DNA from: Chloroflexi bacterium UBA6077
Lineage (GTDB): Bacteria > Chloroflexota > UBA6077
Direction: 5' to 3'
Assembly (NCBI GenBank): GCA_002436065.1
Contig: DIXP01000039.1
Location: 20,085-84,084, forward strand
DNA length: 64,000 nucleotides
Notes under the pieces: generated by a model
What the model was told of the DNA's origin: nothing
The model's input: the letters and a program-made list of their open reading frames with translations, nothing else
Database searches by the model: none
Made by a program: the position numbers and the translations under genes
Shown: positions 24,439 through 33,103 of the stretch, piece by piece
Layout of the letters: each line of letters opens with the position of its first letter
Numbering within the stretch: the stretch's first letter is position 1

Positions 24439-24467
24439 GGCCCCCTCCGTCTTACGCGGAGGGGGCC
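24439..24467. terminator. Bidirectional terminator between tctA and fusA
   Basis: Perfect eleven-base stem GGCCCCCTCCG / CGGAGGGGGCC with a seven-base loop, between two convergent genes. Confidence 0.85.
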
Positions 24468-24480
24468 TGTGGCATGTCTG

Positions 24481-26559
24481 CTACCGGCCTTTGGTCTTCT
24501 CCAGGATTTCCTTGCTCACGTTAGTGGGCACCGGCTCGTACTGCGATAACTCCATGGTATAGCTTCCACGGCCGCGAGTCATGGAGCGCAGCTCGGTGGC
24601 GTAGCCGAACATCTGGGCCAGCGGCACCAGTGCTTGCACGCCCTGGGACTCCCCTCGGGACTCCATACCCTGAATTTGGGCCCTCCTGGCCGTCAGGTCG
24701 CCCATGACGTCGCCGAGATACTCCTCGGGCATCACTACTTCGACCTTCATCATCGGCTCCAAGAGTTGAGGAGCGGCCTTGGCGATGGCACTCTTGAATC
24801 CCATGGAGCCCGCGATCTTGAAGGCCATCTCCGATGAGTCGACCTCGTGGTAATCGCCGTCCACCAGGGTGGCTCGCACGTCCACGATTGGGTAGCCAGC
24901 CAGGACGCCCGCTTCTGTGGCCTCCTTCACGCCCGCATGTACGGCAGGGATGTACTCCTTGGGTACCGAACCGCCAACGATCTTGTTGACGAATTCGAAG
25001 CCGGTGCCCGCCGGCAGCGGATCGACCTCGATCCATACATCACCGAACTGGCCCCTGCCGCCGGTCTGCCGAACGAATCGACCCTCGGCCTTGGCATGCC
25101 GGGTGATGGTCTCCCGGTACGCGACCTGGGGCGTACCCACCTTGGCGCTGACCTTGTACTCCCGCATCATCCGGTCGACGATCACCTCTAGATGGAGTTC
25201 GCCCATCCCCCAGATCAGGGTCTGGCCTGTCTCCTCATCGGTGCGAACCCGGAAGGTCGGGTCTTCCTCCGTGAGCCGGCCCAGCGCTGTCGACATCTTA
25301 TCCTGGTCGGCCTTGGTTGACGGCTCGATAGCCACGGAGATCACCGGCTCGGGGAACTTGATGTTCTCCAGCAGCAGCGGCTGATTCTCATCGCAAAGGG
25401 TATCCCCAGTTGCGCTATGCTTCAGCCCCACCACCGCGACGATGTCGCCCGCCGAGACCTCGGAAACATCCTCCCGATGGTTGGCGTGCATCTTCATCAG
25501 CCGGCCTATCCGCTCTCGCTGCCCCTTGGTCGCATTGTAGACGTAAGAGCCAGCGACCAGCTTGCCGGAGTACACCCGGAAGTAGGCCAGCCGCCCCACG
25601 AACGAATCGGCCACAATCTTGAAGACTAGCCCTGAGAAGGGCTCGTCCACGTCAGCTCTGCGGGCCTCGACCTCTTCGCTTCCCAGCCGAGTTCCCGCCA
25701 CCGGCGGGACATCCAGGGGCGACGGCAGGTAGTCCACCACGGCGTCCAGTACCTGATGGACACCCTTGTTCTTGAGGGAGCTTCCACACAGCACCGGCAC
25801 CAGCCTGTTGTCGATGGTGGCCTTCCTGAGAGCCTGCTTCAGCTGGTCGTTGCTGATCTGCTCGCCCTCCAGGTAGAGCATGACCAACTCGTCGGAGGTC
25901 TCAGCGATGCGCTCTACCAACTGCTCGCGTCGAGTCTTGGCCTCCTCCTGCATCTCCGCGGAGATCGGCCCTCTGAGACCGGGCTCCTGCGGGTCGTCGG
26001 TGAATGTGATCTCCTCCATCTCCATGAGGTCCACGACACCTCGCAAGGTGTCTTCGCGGCCGACTGGCAGTTGGAGCAGAACAGGCTTGGCCCCGAGCAG
26101 CTTCACCATCATGTCGACGGTGCGGTGCAGGTCCGCTCCCCGCCGGTCCATCTTGTTGACAAAGCAGATCCGCGGTACCTGGTAACGGTCGGCCTGCCGC
26201 CATACGGTCTCCGATTGCGGCTCCACGCCCGCTACCGCGTCGAAAACCACTACTCCACCGTCCAGCACTCTCAGCGAGCGCTCTACCTCGACGGTGAAGT
26301 CCACGTGGCCAGGGGTGTCGATGATGTTGATCTGGTGATCGCGCCAGGAGGCCGTAGTTGCGGCCGCGGTGATGGTGATACCCCTCTCCCGCTCCTGATC
26401 CATCCAGTCCATGACAGCCGTGCCATTGTGGACCTCGCCCATCTTGTAGGTCCGGCCGGTGTAGTAGAGGATCCGCTCGGTAGTGGTCGTCTTGCCCGCA
26501 TCGATATGGGCAATGATCCCGATGTTGCGTATCCTGTGCAACTGTGTCGCGTTAGACAA
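24481..26559 (-). CDS. fusA: Elongation factor G
   Basis: A 692-residue translational GTPase that drives translocation and, with RRF, ribosome recycling. GTPase motifs are IAHIDAGKTTTTERI (G1), DTPGHVDFT (G3) and NKMDR (G4), followed by domains II-V. TTG at 26559 (SNATQLHRIRNIG) gives the usual length and has GGGAGGA upstream. The in-frame Met at 26802 would add 81 unrelated residues. It is solitary rather than in the str operon, so it may be one of several EF-G copies. Genes for S7, S12 and EF-Tu are absent here. Confidence 0.93.
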   Translation of the reverse strand: MSNATQLHRIRNIGIIAHIDAGKTTTTERILYYTGRTYKMGEVHNGTAVMDWMDQERERGITITAAATTASWRDHQINIIDTPGHVDFTVEVERSLRVLDGGVVVFDAVAGVEPQSETVWRQADRYQVPRICFVNKMDRRGADLHRTVDMMVKLLGAKPVLLQLPVGREDTLRGVVDLMEMEEITFTDDPQEPGLRGPISAEMQEEAKTRREQLVERIAETSDELVMLYLEGEQISNDQLKQALRKATIDNRLVPVLCGSSLKNKGVHQVLDAVVDYLPSPLDVPPVAGTRLGSEEVEARRADVDEPFSGLVFKIVADSFVGRLAYFRVYSGKLVAGSYVYNATKGQRERIGRLMKMHANHREDVSEVSAGDIVAVVGLKHSATGDTLCDENQPLLLENIKFPEPVISVAIEPSTKADQDKMSTALGRLTEEDPTFRVRTDEETGQTLIWGMGELHLEVIVDRMMREYKVSAKVGTPQVAYRETITRHAKAEGRFVRQTGGRGQFGDVWIEVDPLPAGTGFEFVNKIVGGSVPKEYIPAVHAGVKEATEAGVLAGYPIVDVRATLVDGDYHEVDSSEMAFKIAGSMGFKSAIAKAAPQLLEPMMKVEVVMPEEYLGDVMGDLTARRAQIQGMESRGESQGVQALVPLAQMFGYATELRSMTRGRGSYTMELSQYEPVPTNVSKEILEKTKGR

Positions 26560-26994
26560 AGAGCTATCCTCCCAATCCGTGTCGGACGCGGATGAGCCGT
26601 GCCGCGAAACACAAGAAGAAGGGTCGGATCGGTGCGATCCGGCCCCTGCACTCGTAACGGCGACCGTGGATTCACCCGCCAATGGCGCGGACAATCCAGA
26701 ACGTCCGCGCAAACCATCCCGGTCGGTTCCTGGCCCTTCCTGCGCCCTCATCGGCATCAGTGCGGTGCGAACACAGCATCCGGGTATGTTATCGTTTGAC
26801 AATCTTAGTTTACCACATATCCGTGGACAATGGCACTGTCGGCAGCAAGGTCATCCATGATCTCTCCCCGGGCCACGTCATAGCGGGAGCTGATGCATCG
26901 GCTTTGATCTAGCGGGCGAACCTGCGTCTTCCTGAATGCCGCTAAGTATTGTAGAATTGATCTAGATCACGAGAACCCCGGGGAAATCTTCACC
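26560..26994. other. Gap between fusA and the histidine kinase gene
   Basis: No gene seen. A possible minus-strand fusA promoter lies at 26802-26830 (TTGTCC-N17-TAAGAT), giving a leader of about 240 bases. On the plus side the kinase has a -10-like TAGAAT at 26952-26957. TTGATCTAG occurs twice, at 26904-26912 and 26957-26965; the second copy is part of the palindrome TGATCTAGATCA (26958-26969). Confidence 0.4.
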
Positions 26995-28554
26995 ATGCAC
27001 GCCTTGATGGCAAGAGGGCTACGACGACTGCCGATCCGGTGGTTAGGATGCCTGTCGCTTCGCTCCGTTGGTTGGCAGGCTAGATTGGCCCTCCTGGTAT
27101 CCTCCGGGTTGTTGGCTCTCCTGGCAATCTCCCTCCTGCTGGTCCCCCTCCATGAACCCTGGCTGCTGTCCGCGCTCAGCTTTTCAGCGGCGATAGTGGT
27201 CTACCTGGCAGCGAGGTTGCATCGGTCCATGGAGGATATCAGGTCCTGCAACGCGGACCTGGAGCGGCGGGTGGAGGAGCGAACCGCCGAGCTTGAGCGC
27301 TCCAGGGATGAGCAGGAGAAATCCCAGGTTCGGCTCCAGAAGCTGGTCCACCGGCTGTCGACCCTGAATTCCATGGCTGTGGTTCTGAACCAGACACTGG
27401 ATCTGGAGACCATCCTTGAGAGCGCCCTGGATCACACCCTCAGTCTCACGGCCATGGAGGCTGGGGCCATCTATCTTGTGGACGAGCACGCTGGCGAGAT
27501 GGAACTGGCTGCTTACCGGGGGGTGTCCCAGGATGCGGCGCGGGTTGTGGCCAACCTGGGGGTCAACACGGGCGAGTACGTCGCGTCCGTCCAGGCCGGC
27601 GAGCCGCTGGTGGTGGAAGACACAACCAAGTACTCCCGTGGAGCGAAAGCCGCCCTGTTGGCTGGCGACATGCGATGCATGGTGAGGATACCACTCAAGT
27701 CTTCCGGAGGGTTGCTGGGGAGCATTTGCCTCGGGAGCGCCTCACCTCGGGTCTTCTCCCAGGGGAAGATGGAGCTGCTGACTTCAGTTGGTAACCAGAT
27801 CGCCTCGGCCGTGCAAAACGCGCGGCTGTATCGGGAACTCCAGCGCAGGGAGCGGATGCGCGGCGAACTGCTCCAGAAGGTGATCACAGCCCAGGAAGCC
27901 GAGCGGAAGAGGATAGCCCGGGAGCTGCATGACCAGACTAGCCAGGCGCTCGCCGCCCTGACTGTGGCCGTCGGGACGGCTGCCGCCCAGGCAGCCGATG
28001 GGGTGGATGTGAGCGACAGCCTCAGTCGGATGAGGTCGCTGGCCGTTGATACCCTGGACGAGGTGCATCGGTTGATCTTCGACCTTCGGCCTACCCTGTT
28101 GGATGATCTCGGGTTGACCGCAGCGATGCGCTGGTACGCCGAGAGCAGATTGGCTGAGGCCGGCATAAAGGTCCGTGTGGAGGTTGCTGGTGAAGAGCGC
28201 CGACTGGCACCCCAGGTGGAGACGGCCCTCTACCGAGTTGTGCAGGAAGCGGTGAACAACGCGGCCAACCACTCAGGTGCCCAGAGCTTCACCCTCACCT
28301 TCGTCCTGGATGCGGATCGCGTCACCATCCAGATGATGGATGATGGATGGGGCTTCGATATGGCGGAGCTGGCCAAGTCCAGGGATCGGAAGCGCGGACT
28401 AGGTTTTCTGGGCATGAAGGAGCGGGTGGAGCTGTTGGGCGGGAGCTTCGTCTTCTACTCAGAGTTGGGCGGAGGCACCAAGGTTACGATTGAGGTGCCC
28501 TTGGTGGAACAGGAGAACAGTGGCGATGGAGAAGATACGAGTCCTTCTAGCTGA
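26995..28554 (+). CDS. Membrane GAF-domain sensor histidine kinase (NarX/LiaS type)
   Basis: A 519-residue kinase. Two membrane helices lie around residues 28-70, then a coiled coil (ERRVEERTAELERSRDEQEK), a GAF domain around residues 125-275, a HisKA_3 dimerisation domain with phospho-accepting His in RKRIARELHDQTSQAL, and an HATPase_c domain (VQEAVNNAANHSGA, MDDGWGFD, GLGFLGMKERVELLGG). It phosphorylates the coupled NarL-type regulator. The signal is unknown; the GAF domain may bind a ligand or redox cofactor. It overlaps the regulator gene and precedes the dsr locus in the same orientation. Confidence 0.92.
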   Translation: MHALMARGLRRLPIRWLGCLSLRSVGWQARLALLVSSGLLALLAISLLLVPLHEPWLLSALSFSAAIVVYLAARLHRSMEDIRSCNADLERRVEERTAELERSRDEQEKSQVRLQKLVHRLSTLNSMAVVLNQTLDLETILESALDHTLSLTAMEAGAIYLVDEHAGEMELAAYRGVSQDAARVVANLGVNTGEYVASVQAGEPLVVEDTTKYSRGAKAALLAGDMRCMVRIPLKSSGGLLGSICLGSASPRVFSQGKMELLTSVGNQIASAVQNARLYRELQRRERMRGELLQKVITAQEAERKRIARELHDQTSQALAALTVAVGTAAAQAADGVDVSDSLSRMRSLAVDTLDEVHRLIFDLRPTLLDDLGLTAAMRWYAESRLAEAGIKVRVEVAGEERRLAPQVETALYRVVQEAVNNAANHSGAQSFTLTFVLDADRVTIQMMDDGWGFDMAELAKSRDRKRGLGFLGMKERVELLGGSFVFYSELGGGTKVTIEVPLVEQENSGDGEDTSPSS

Positions 28555-29176
28555 CGATCACGCCATCCTACGGGAGGGGATCAGGGCGTTGCTGTCGCTG
28601 TCGAAGGACATTGAAGTAGTTGGCGAAGCTGGCGATGGCCAGGCGGCTATAGATCGGGTGGGCGAGTTGTCGCCGGATGTGGTGCTGATGGACATCGCCA
28701 TGCCCGGATTGGACGGCCTTGAGGCCACTCGCAGGATCAAGGAGCGCTTCGAGGGCGTGAAGGTGCTGATCCTCACCCAGCACGAGAACCGAGAGTATGT
28801 CTTCCCCATCTTGAAGGCGGGGGCCGATGGCTACGTCCTGAAGAAGGCGGCGGGCACGGAACTGATCTCGGCCATACGGGCAGTGTATGGGGGAGGAACC
28901 TTCCTCTATCCCTCTGTGGCCAAGACCGTGGTGGAGGACTATCTCCGGCCCGATGGGACCGTCTCCGATCGCCGGCACCCGAGGCTGACCGATCGGGAGA
29001 TCGAAGTCCTTAAGTTGGTGGCTGAGGGGAAGAGCAACCAGGAGATCGCCGATCTCCTTTGCCTCAGCGCCAAGACTGTGAATGGCCACCGCACCAACAT
29101 CATGGAGAAGCTGGACCTGCACAGCCGGACAGAGCTGGTGAAATACGCCATCCGGACGGGGTTGATCCAAATCTAG
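28526..29176 (+). CDS. NarL/FixJ-family response regulator
   Basis: A 216-residue regulator. The receiver domain (residues 1-120) has the phospho-acceptor Asp in PDVVLMDIAMPG, the acidic pair ADDH and the Lys in VLKKAAG. The C-terminal LuxR helix-turn-helix is LTDREIEVLKLVAEGKSNQEIADLL. ATG at 28526 lies inside the end of the kinase gene, with AGGAG upstream. The upstream in-frame Met at 28490 adds residues not seen in the family. Its position 640 bases before dsrA makes it a candidate controller of sulfite respiration. Confidence 0.93.
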   Translation: MEKIRVLLADDHAILREGIRALLSLSKDIEVVGEAGDGQAAIDRVGELSPDVVLMDIAMPGLDGLEATRRIKERFEGVKVLILTQHENREYVFPILKAGADGYVLKKAAGTELISAIRAVYGGGTFLYPSVAKTVVEDYLRPDGTVSDRRHPRLTDREIEVLKLVAEGKSNQEIADLLCLSAKTVNGHRTNIMEKLDLHSRTELVKYAIRTGLIQI

Positions 29177-29813
29177 AGGCTGTTTCTCAGCTTCTCATGT
29201 CGGTTGCGTTGCAGAACCATTACAATCCAGCATTTGCGATGGGTGGCCCGCGGCCCATAGAATTGGAACAGGGCGTTTTGCCCCTTCTCAAACAGGGCGT
29301 TTTGCGGGTGCCCCGAGATGCTCACCCTGGTTACACTGTCACCGTGAGTCATTGCGTCTAGCTCGTGATGTGAGTCCCAAGCGGGCAGTCGGGGCAGTGG
29401 AAACGGTAGGGGCCAACGTAGTAGACTAGATGGCGGCTTTCATGGTGTATCCGTAAGCTCGCCAGTAGTCTGGGCCACGGGTGACCACAGCGCCCATGGT
29501 CGACAGCCACCGATACCCCTGTCGGACCCTGGTGATAGGGTTCTTCAGCGAGAACGAACCTGCCGTGCCCATGCGGCCTCAATCGGAGTTGCAGAAGAGC
29601 GATATCGGATCGCGCTTCCGTGCCCTTCGCGAGGCTTTGGGGCAGGCTAGGGGGCTGGCGCGGCTTCTATAACCGGTCTTTGGGGAGGCGGGGGCGGAAG
29701 CGGCGGCAGGAAGGCTGCCTGAGTCGAGGCCGACCAGGCCGCACTGCTGAGACGGGGAGAGAGCTTCGGACCACGTCGAATAGCTGACCCAGGAGGAAAT
29801 AGGAGGTAGGTTG
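29177..29813. other. dsr upstream region with a paired direct repeat
   Basis: The main feature is AACAGGGCGTTTTGC twice, at 29267-29281 and 29291-29305, a 24-base period that puts both copies on about the same face of the helix. This could be a tandem operator. A -10-like TACAAT at 29221-29226 and TATAAC near 29670 have no good -35 partner. A possible short minus-strand gene is listed separately. Confidence 0.4.
29426..29572 (-). CDS. Possible 48-residue protein, unknown
   Basis: An ATG-initiated frame of 48 codons with high GC at third positions and a short GAGG four bases upstream. It contains QGYRWLSTMGAVV and GPDYWRAYGYTMKAAI. I do not recognise it. It may be a real small protein, a remnant of a larger decayed gene, or chance. 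Confidence 0.3.
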   Translation of the reverse strand: MGTAGSFSLKNPITRVRQGYRWLSTMGAVVTRGPDYWRAYGYTMKAAI

Positions 29814-30998
29814 ATGGCAGAAGAGTCCAAGACACCCATGCTCGATCAACTCGAGAGCGGCCCGTGGCCCAGCTTCGCCACAGAGATCAAGAAGCGGGCA
29901 GCGAAGAACGCAGCGGCTAAGGACCTGGCCGGACAGTTAGAGCAGTCCTACAAGGACAAGAGGGTCCACTGGAAGCATGGTGGCATCGTGGGCGTCAGGG
30001 GTTACGGCGGAGGCGTCATTGGCCGCTACACCGACATGCCCGAGCAGTTCCCCAACGTGGCTGAGTTCCACACCATGCGCGTGGCGATGCCCAGCGGCTG
30101 GTTCTACGACACCAAGTCTCTGCGCAAGATCGCCGACATCTGGGAGAAGTACGGTTCTGGCCTGACCAACGTCCACGGCGCGACAGGCGACATGATCCTG
30201 CTGGGCACCCAGACCGACAAGCTGCAGGAGTGCTTCAACGAGCTGAGCGCGAACGGCTTCGACCTGGGCGGCTCCGGTTCCGACCTGCGAACCCCCAGCG
30301 CCTGCGTCGGCCCCGCCCGCTGCGAGTGGGCCTGCATCGACACCCTCGGCCTGCTTCACGACCTCACGACCAGCTACCAGAACGAACTCCACCGGCCGAT
30401 GTGGCCCTACAAGTTCAAGATCAAGATCGCAGGGTGTGCCAACGACTGCATCGCTTCCATTGCCCGCGCCGACTTCTCCGTCATCGGCACCTGGAAGGGC
30501 CCTCTGCAGATCAATCAGGATGCGGTGAAGGCATATCTGGCTTCGGACCTGGATGTCAAGCACGCTGTGGTCAACAAGTGCCCCACCAGGGCCCTGGAGC
30601 TGCAGGGCGACAAGCTGTTGCTCAACGCCGGGGAATGCAGCCGCTGCATGCACTGCCTCAACGTGATGCCCAAGGCGATCAGGCCCGGCACCGAGAAGGG
30701 CGCTACCATCCTTCTGGGTGGCAAGGCTCCTATCGTGAGGGGCGCCTACATGTCCTCGGTCCTCGTGCCTTTCATGAAGGTAGAGGCGCCTTTCCAGGAA
30801 ATTAAGGATCTGCTCGGGAAGATCTGGGAGTACTGGGACGAAAACGGCAAGACCAGAGAGAGGGTCGCCGAGCTCGTGGAGCGCGTTGGCAAGGGGAACT
30901 TCCTGCGGGAGATGGGTTTGGAGCCTGAAGCTTCGATGGTCTTCGAGCCCAGGTCCAACCCTTACTACTTCTGGAAGCCTGAGGAAATCAACCAGTAG
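29814..30998 (+). CDS. dsrA: Dissimilatory sulfite reductase alpha subunit
   Basis: A 394-residue subunit of the cytoplasmic DsrAB enzyme, which reduces sulfite with electrons from ferredoxin-like donors and loads sulfur onto DsrC. Siroheme/[4Fe-4S] ligands appear as CVGPARCEWAC (Cys164, Cys170) and GCANDC (Cys208, Cys212). An inserted ferredoxin domain has KCPTRAL and ECSRCMHCLNVMP (from residue 256). ATG at 29814 follows AGGAGGT; the in-frame TTG just before is too close to that site. It starts the dsrABD unit. Confidence 0.96.
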   Translation: MAEESKTPMLDQLESGPWPSFATEIKKRAAKNAAAKDLAGQLEQSYKDKRVHWKHGGIVGVRGYGGGVIGRYTDMPEQFPNVAEFHTMRVAMPSGWFYDTKSLRKIADIWEKYGSGLTNVHGATGDMILLGTQTDKLQECFNELSANGFDLGGSGSDLRTPSACVGPARCEWACIDTLGLLHDLTTSYQNELHRPMWPYKFKIKIAGCANDCIASIARADFSVIGTWKGPLQINQDAVKAYLASDLDVKHAVVNKCPTRALELQGDKLLLNAGECSRCMHCLNVMPKAIRPGTEKGATILLGGKAPIVRGAYMSSVLVPFMKVEAPFQEIKDLLGKIWEYWDENGKTRERVAELVERVGKGNFLREMGLEPEASMVFEPRSNPYYFWKPEEINQ

Positions 30999-31097
30999 TC
31001 ACGCATTTGGAGATGGGAGTCTGGGAACAGCCCAGCCCTCACCAGCGGGGCATGCACCCTGTTGGACACACCAAATCTACAAATTACGAGGTAAGAG

Positions 31098-32162
31098 ATG
31101 TCTGAAGTCAGGACCGATTTCGGGCCTCCATATTTCAAGGACCTGATGCCGCCAATGATGGTGGAGAACTATGGGAAGTGGGCGTTCCACGAGAACGTTC
31201 AGCCCGGTGTTCTGAAGCACGTTTCCGAGACCGGCGCAGCCGTGTGGTCGGTGCGCGTTGGCTCTCCTCGCCTGCTGGCCATCGACACTATTCGCGAGAT
31301 GTGCGATCTGGCGGACAAGTACTGCGGAGGCCATCTGCGCTTCACCAGCCGCCACAATATCGAGTTCCTGGTCACCGCTGAGTCCAACATCAAGCCCCTG
31401 ATCGCCGATCTGAAGGCGAAGGGCTGGCCGGTAGGTGGCACTAACAACGCCATCAGCAACATCGTCCACACCCAGGGGTGGATCCACTGCCACAGCGCCG
31501 CCACCGACGCTTCCGCGCTAGTGAAGTCGATCATGGACGAGATGATCCCCTACTTCGAGAGCGAAAAGCTCCCGGCCAAGCTGCGCATCGCCGTGGCCTG
31601 CTGCCTCAACATGTGCGGCGCTATTCACTGCTCGGACATCGCCCTGGTGGGTATCCACAGGACCCCACCCCAGGTCGACCACGATCGATTGTCCAAGACC
31701 TGTGAGATCCCGAACATCGTTGCGGCCTGCCCCACGGCAGCCATCCGGCCTGATCCCAAGACCAAGAGCGTCGTGGTCAACGAAGAGAAGTGCATGTACT
31801 GCGGCAACTGCTTCACGGTCTGCCCGTCCATGCCTATCGCAAACCCCAAGAACGACGGTGTGGCGATCTTCGTCGGCGGCAAGGTGTCCAACGCCCGCCA
31901 TGCCCCGATGTTCTCCCGCCTGGCCATACCCTACCTGCCCAACAACCCGCCTCGATGGGATGAGACGGTTGCGGCAGTCAAGAACCTGGTCGAGGTCTAC
32001 GCGGCGAATGCCCAGAAGGGTGAGCGCTATGGTGAGTGGATCGAGCGGATCGGTTGGGAGAGGTTCTTCTCTCTGACCGGCATCCCCTTCACCGATAAGC
32101 ACATCGACGACTTCCGGTTCGCCCCGACGACCTTCAGGACCGCCGCCACCTTCAAGTGGTAG
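31098..32162 (+). CDS. dsrB: Dissimilatory sulfite reductase beta subunit
   Basis: A 354-residue partner of DsrA carrying the catalytic siroheme site. Diagnostic motifs are TQGWIHCHSAATDASALVKSIMDE (residues 125-148), CCLNMCGAIHCSDIALVGIHRTPP (168-191), ACPTAAIRP, and the ferredoxin cluster CMYCGNCFTVCPSMPI (232-247). The gene follows dsrA after 99 bases with its own GAGGTAAGAG site. Separation of the oxidative and reductive DsrAB types needs a tree; the linked dsrD favours the reductive type. Confidence 0.96.
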   Translation: MSEVRTDFGPPYFKDLMPPMMVENYGKWAFHENVQPGVLKHVSETGAAVWSVRVGSPRLLAIDTIREMCDLADKYCGGHLRFTSRHNIEFLVTAESNIKPLIADLKAKGWPVGGTNNAISNIVHTQGWIHCHSAATDASALVKSIMDEMIPYFESEKLPAKLRIAVACCLNMCGAIHCSDIALVGIHRTPPQVDHDRLSKTCEIPNIVAACPTAAIRPDPKTKSVVVNEEKCMYCGNCFTVCPSMPIANPKNDGVAIFVGGKVSNARHAPMFSRLAIPYLPNNPPRWDETVAAVKNLVEVYAANAQKGERYGEWIERIGWERFFSLTGIPFTDKHIDDFRFAPTTFRTAATFKW

Positions 32163-32181
32163 GCTAGAGAGGAATAGTACC

Positions 32182-32373
32182 TTGAGCGATGAGTTGAGAG
32201 AAAAGGTGTTGGCCTATCTGGGTAAGGTCGACAAAGCTAAGAATAGAGAAGTCGCCACTGCCCTGGGTGCGGTCAAGAAGGAAGTGGACCAGGTGATCAA
32301 CGAACTGGCGAAAGAGGACAAGATAGAGTTCCTCTATCTGGGTACCTCCTACGTCAAGCTCAAGGGCAAGTAG
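32182..32373 (+). CDS. dsrD: DsrD-like winged-helix protein
   Basis: A 63-residue protein from TTG 32182, with GAGAGGA upstream. It has the DsrD winged-helix pattern (KVLAYLGKVDKAKNREVATALGAVKKEVDQ ... FLYLGTSYVKL). DsrD is an allosteric activator of DsrAB and is a marker of organisms running the enzyme in the sulfite-reducing direction. It lies 19 bases after dsrB. Confidence 0.88.
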   Translation: MSDELREKVLAYLGKVDKAKNREVATALGAVKKEVDQVINELAKEDKIEFLYLGTSYVKLKGK

Positions 32374-32387
32374 CAGGCGCGACCAGT

Positions 32388-32449
32388 GACCCACGGAGAC
32401 ACAGGGACGATGGCGTCTACACTCCGTTCTCTCTGTGTCTCCGTGGGTC
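32388..32449 (+). repeat. Inverted repeat with GAGACAC core inside the dsr operon
   Basis: Arms 32388-32407 and 32430-32449 match at 19 of 20 positions (core CCACGGAGACACAGG). Same family as the element at 641-706. Confidence 0.6.
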
Positions 32450-32472
32450 CTGTCAACTCGTTGGCATCCCTC

Positions 32473-32519
32473 GGGGCAGCGCCAATTGGCTGCCCTGAGC
32501 AGCCAATTGGCGCTGCCCC
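32473..32519 (+). repeat. Perfect 21-base-pair hairpin before the rsbRD gene
   Basis: Arms 32473-32493 and 32499-32519 (core CAGCGCCAATTGGCTGC) with loop CCTGA. It ends 14 bases before the rsbRD start codon. There is no T-run, so it looks like an attenuator, an RNase-processing stop or a small mobile palindrome splitting dsrABD from dsrMKJOP transcripts. Confidence 0.65.
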
Positions 32520-32533
32520 TATGAAGGAAATCT

Positions 32534-33103
32534 ATGGCACTGGCAGACCTCCTGGCGGCGCGTCGCGCCGCCATCCTTAAGCGCTGGCATCAGTTGATAC
32601 TGGAGACCTATCCTCCGGACACCGCCCGCTTTCTCGATCGTGAGGAGGATAGGTTCCTCAACCCCGTGGGCCACACGATCTCCCAGGAGATCGAAGTCCT
32701 GCTCACGGAGATCCTCCGCGGCATGGACCCGGATAAGGTCTCCCGGTCGTTGGACGGCATCCTGAGGATCAGGGCAGTCCAGGAGTACTCCCCCTCAGCG
32801 GCAGTAGCCCCTATCCTGTTGCTCAAAAAGGCGGTGAGGGAGGAGCTGGCAGCCGAGATACGGCAGCAGGCAATCGGTGGCGAACTGCTGGAGTTCGAGT
32901 CGAGGGTTGACAAGTTGCTCCTTCTGGCCTTCGACAGCTACATGCAGTGCAGGCAGAAGATCTACGAGATCAGGGTCAACGAGGCAAGCAAGCGGTCGAC
33001 AATCCTGGTGGATAGACTCAATCGCGTTCTTGGGAACCAGGAGAGCGATGCGGACCTCGAGGATCCCGACTCAGATCACGTGTCGCGAGGTAGTACTAGA
33101 TGA
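32534..33103 (+). CDS. RsbRD N-terminal-domain protein linked to dsrM
   Basis: A 189-residue, mostly helical soluble protein of the RsbRD_N (sensor histidine kinase N-terminal-like) type, with RRAAILKRWHQLILETYPPDTARFL and an acidic C-terminus. No catalytic motif is visible. Its stop overlaps the dsrM start (ATGA), so it is translationally coupled to the DsrMKJOP complex. Similar genes stand before dsrM in other sulfate/sulfite reducers, from memory. A sensory or assembly role is possible but unproven. Confidence 0.75.
   Translation: MALADLLAARRAAILKRWHQLILETYPPDTARFLDREEDRFLNPVGHTISQEIEVLLTEILRGMDPDKVSRSLDGILRIRAVQEYSPSAAVAPILLLKKAVREELAAEIRQQAIGGELLEFESRVDKLLLLAFDSYMQCRQKIYEIRVNEASKRSTILVDRLNRVLGNQESDADLEDPDSDHVSRGSTR

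Noticed and set aside
26560..26802. 81-residue N-terminal extension of EF-G
   Set aside because: EF-G starts close to the G1 motif in all families I know, and a TTG with GGGAGGA lies at the right place.
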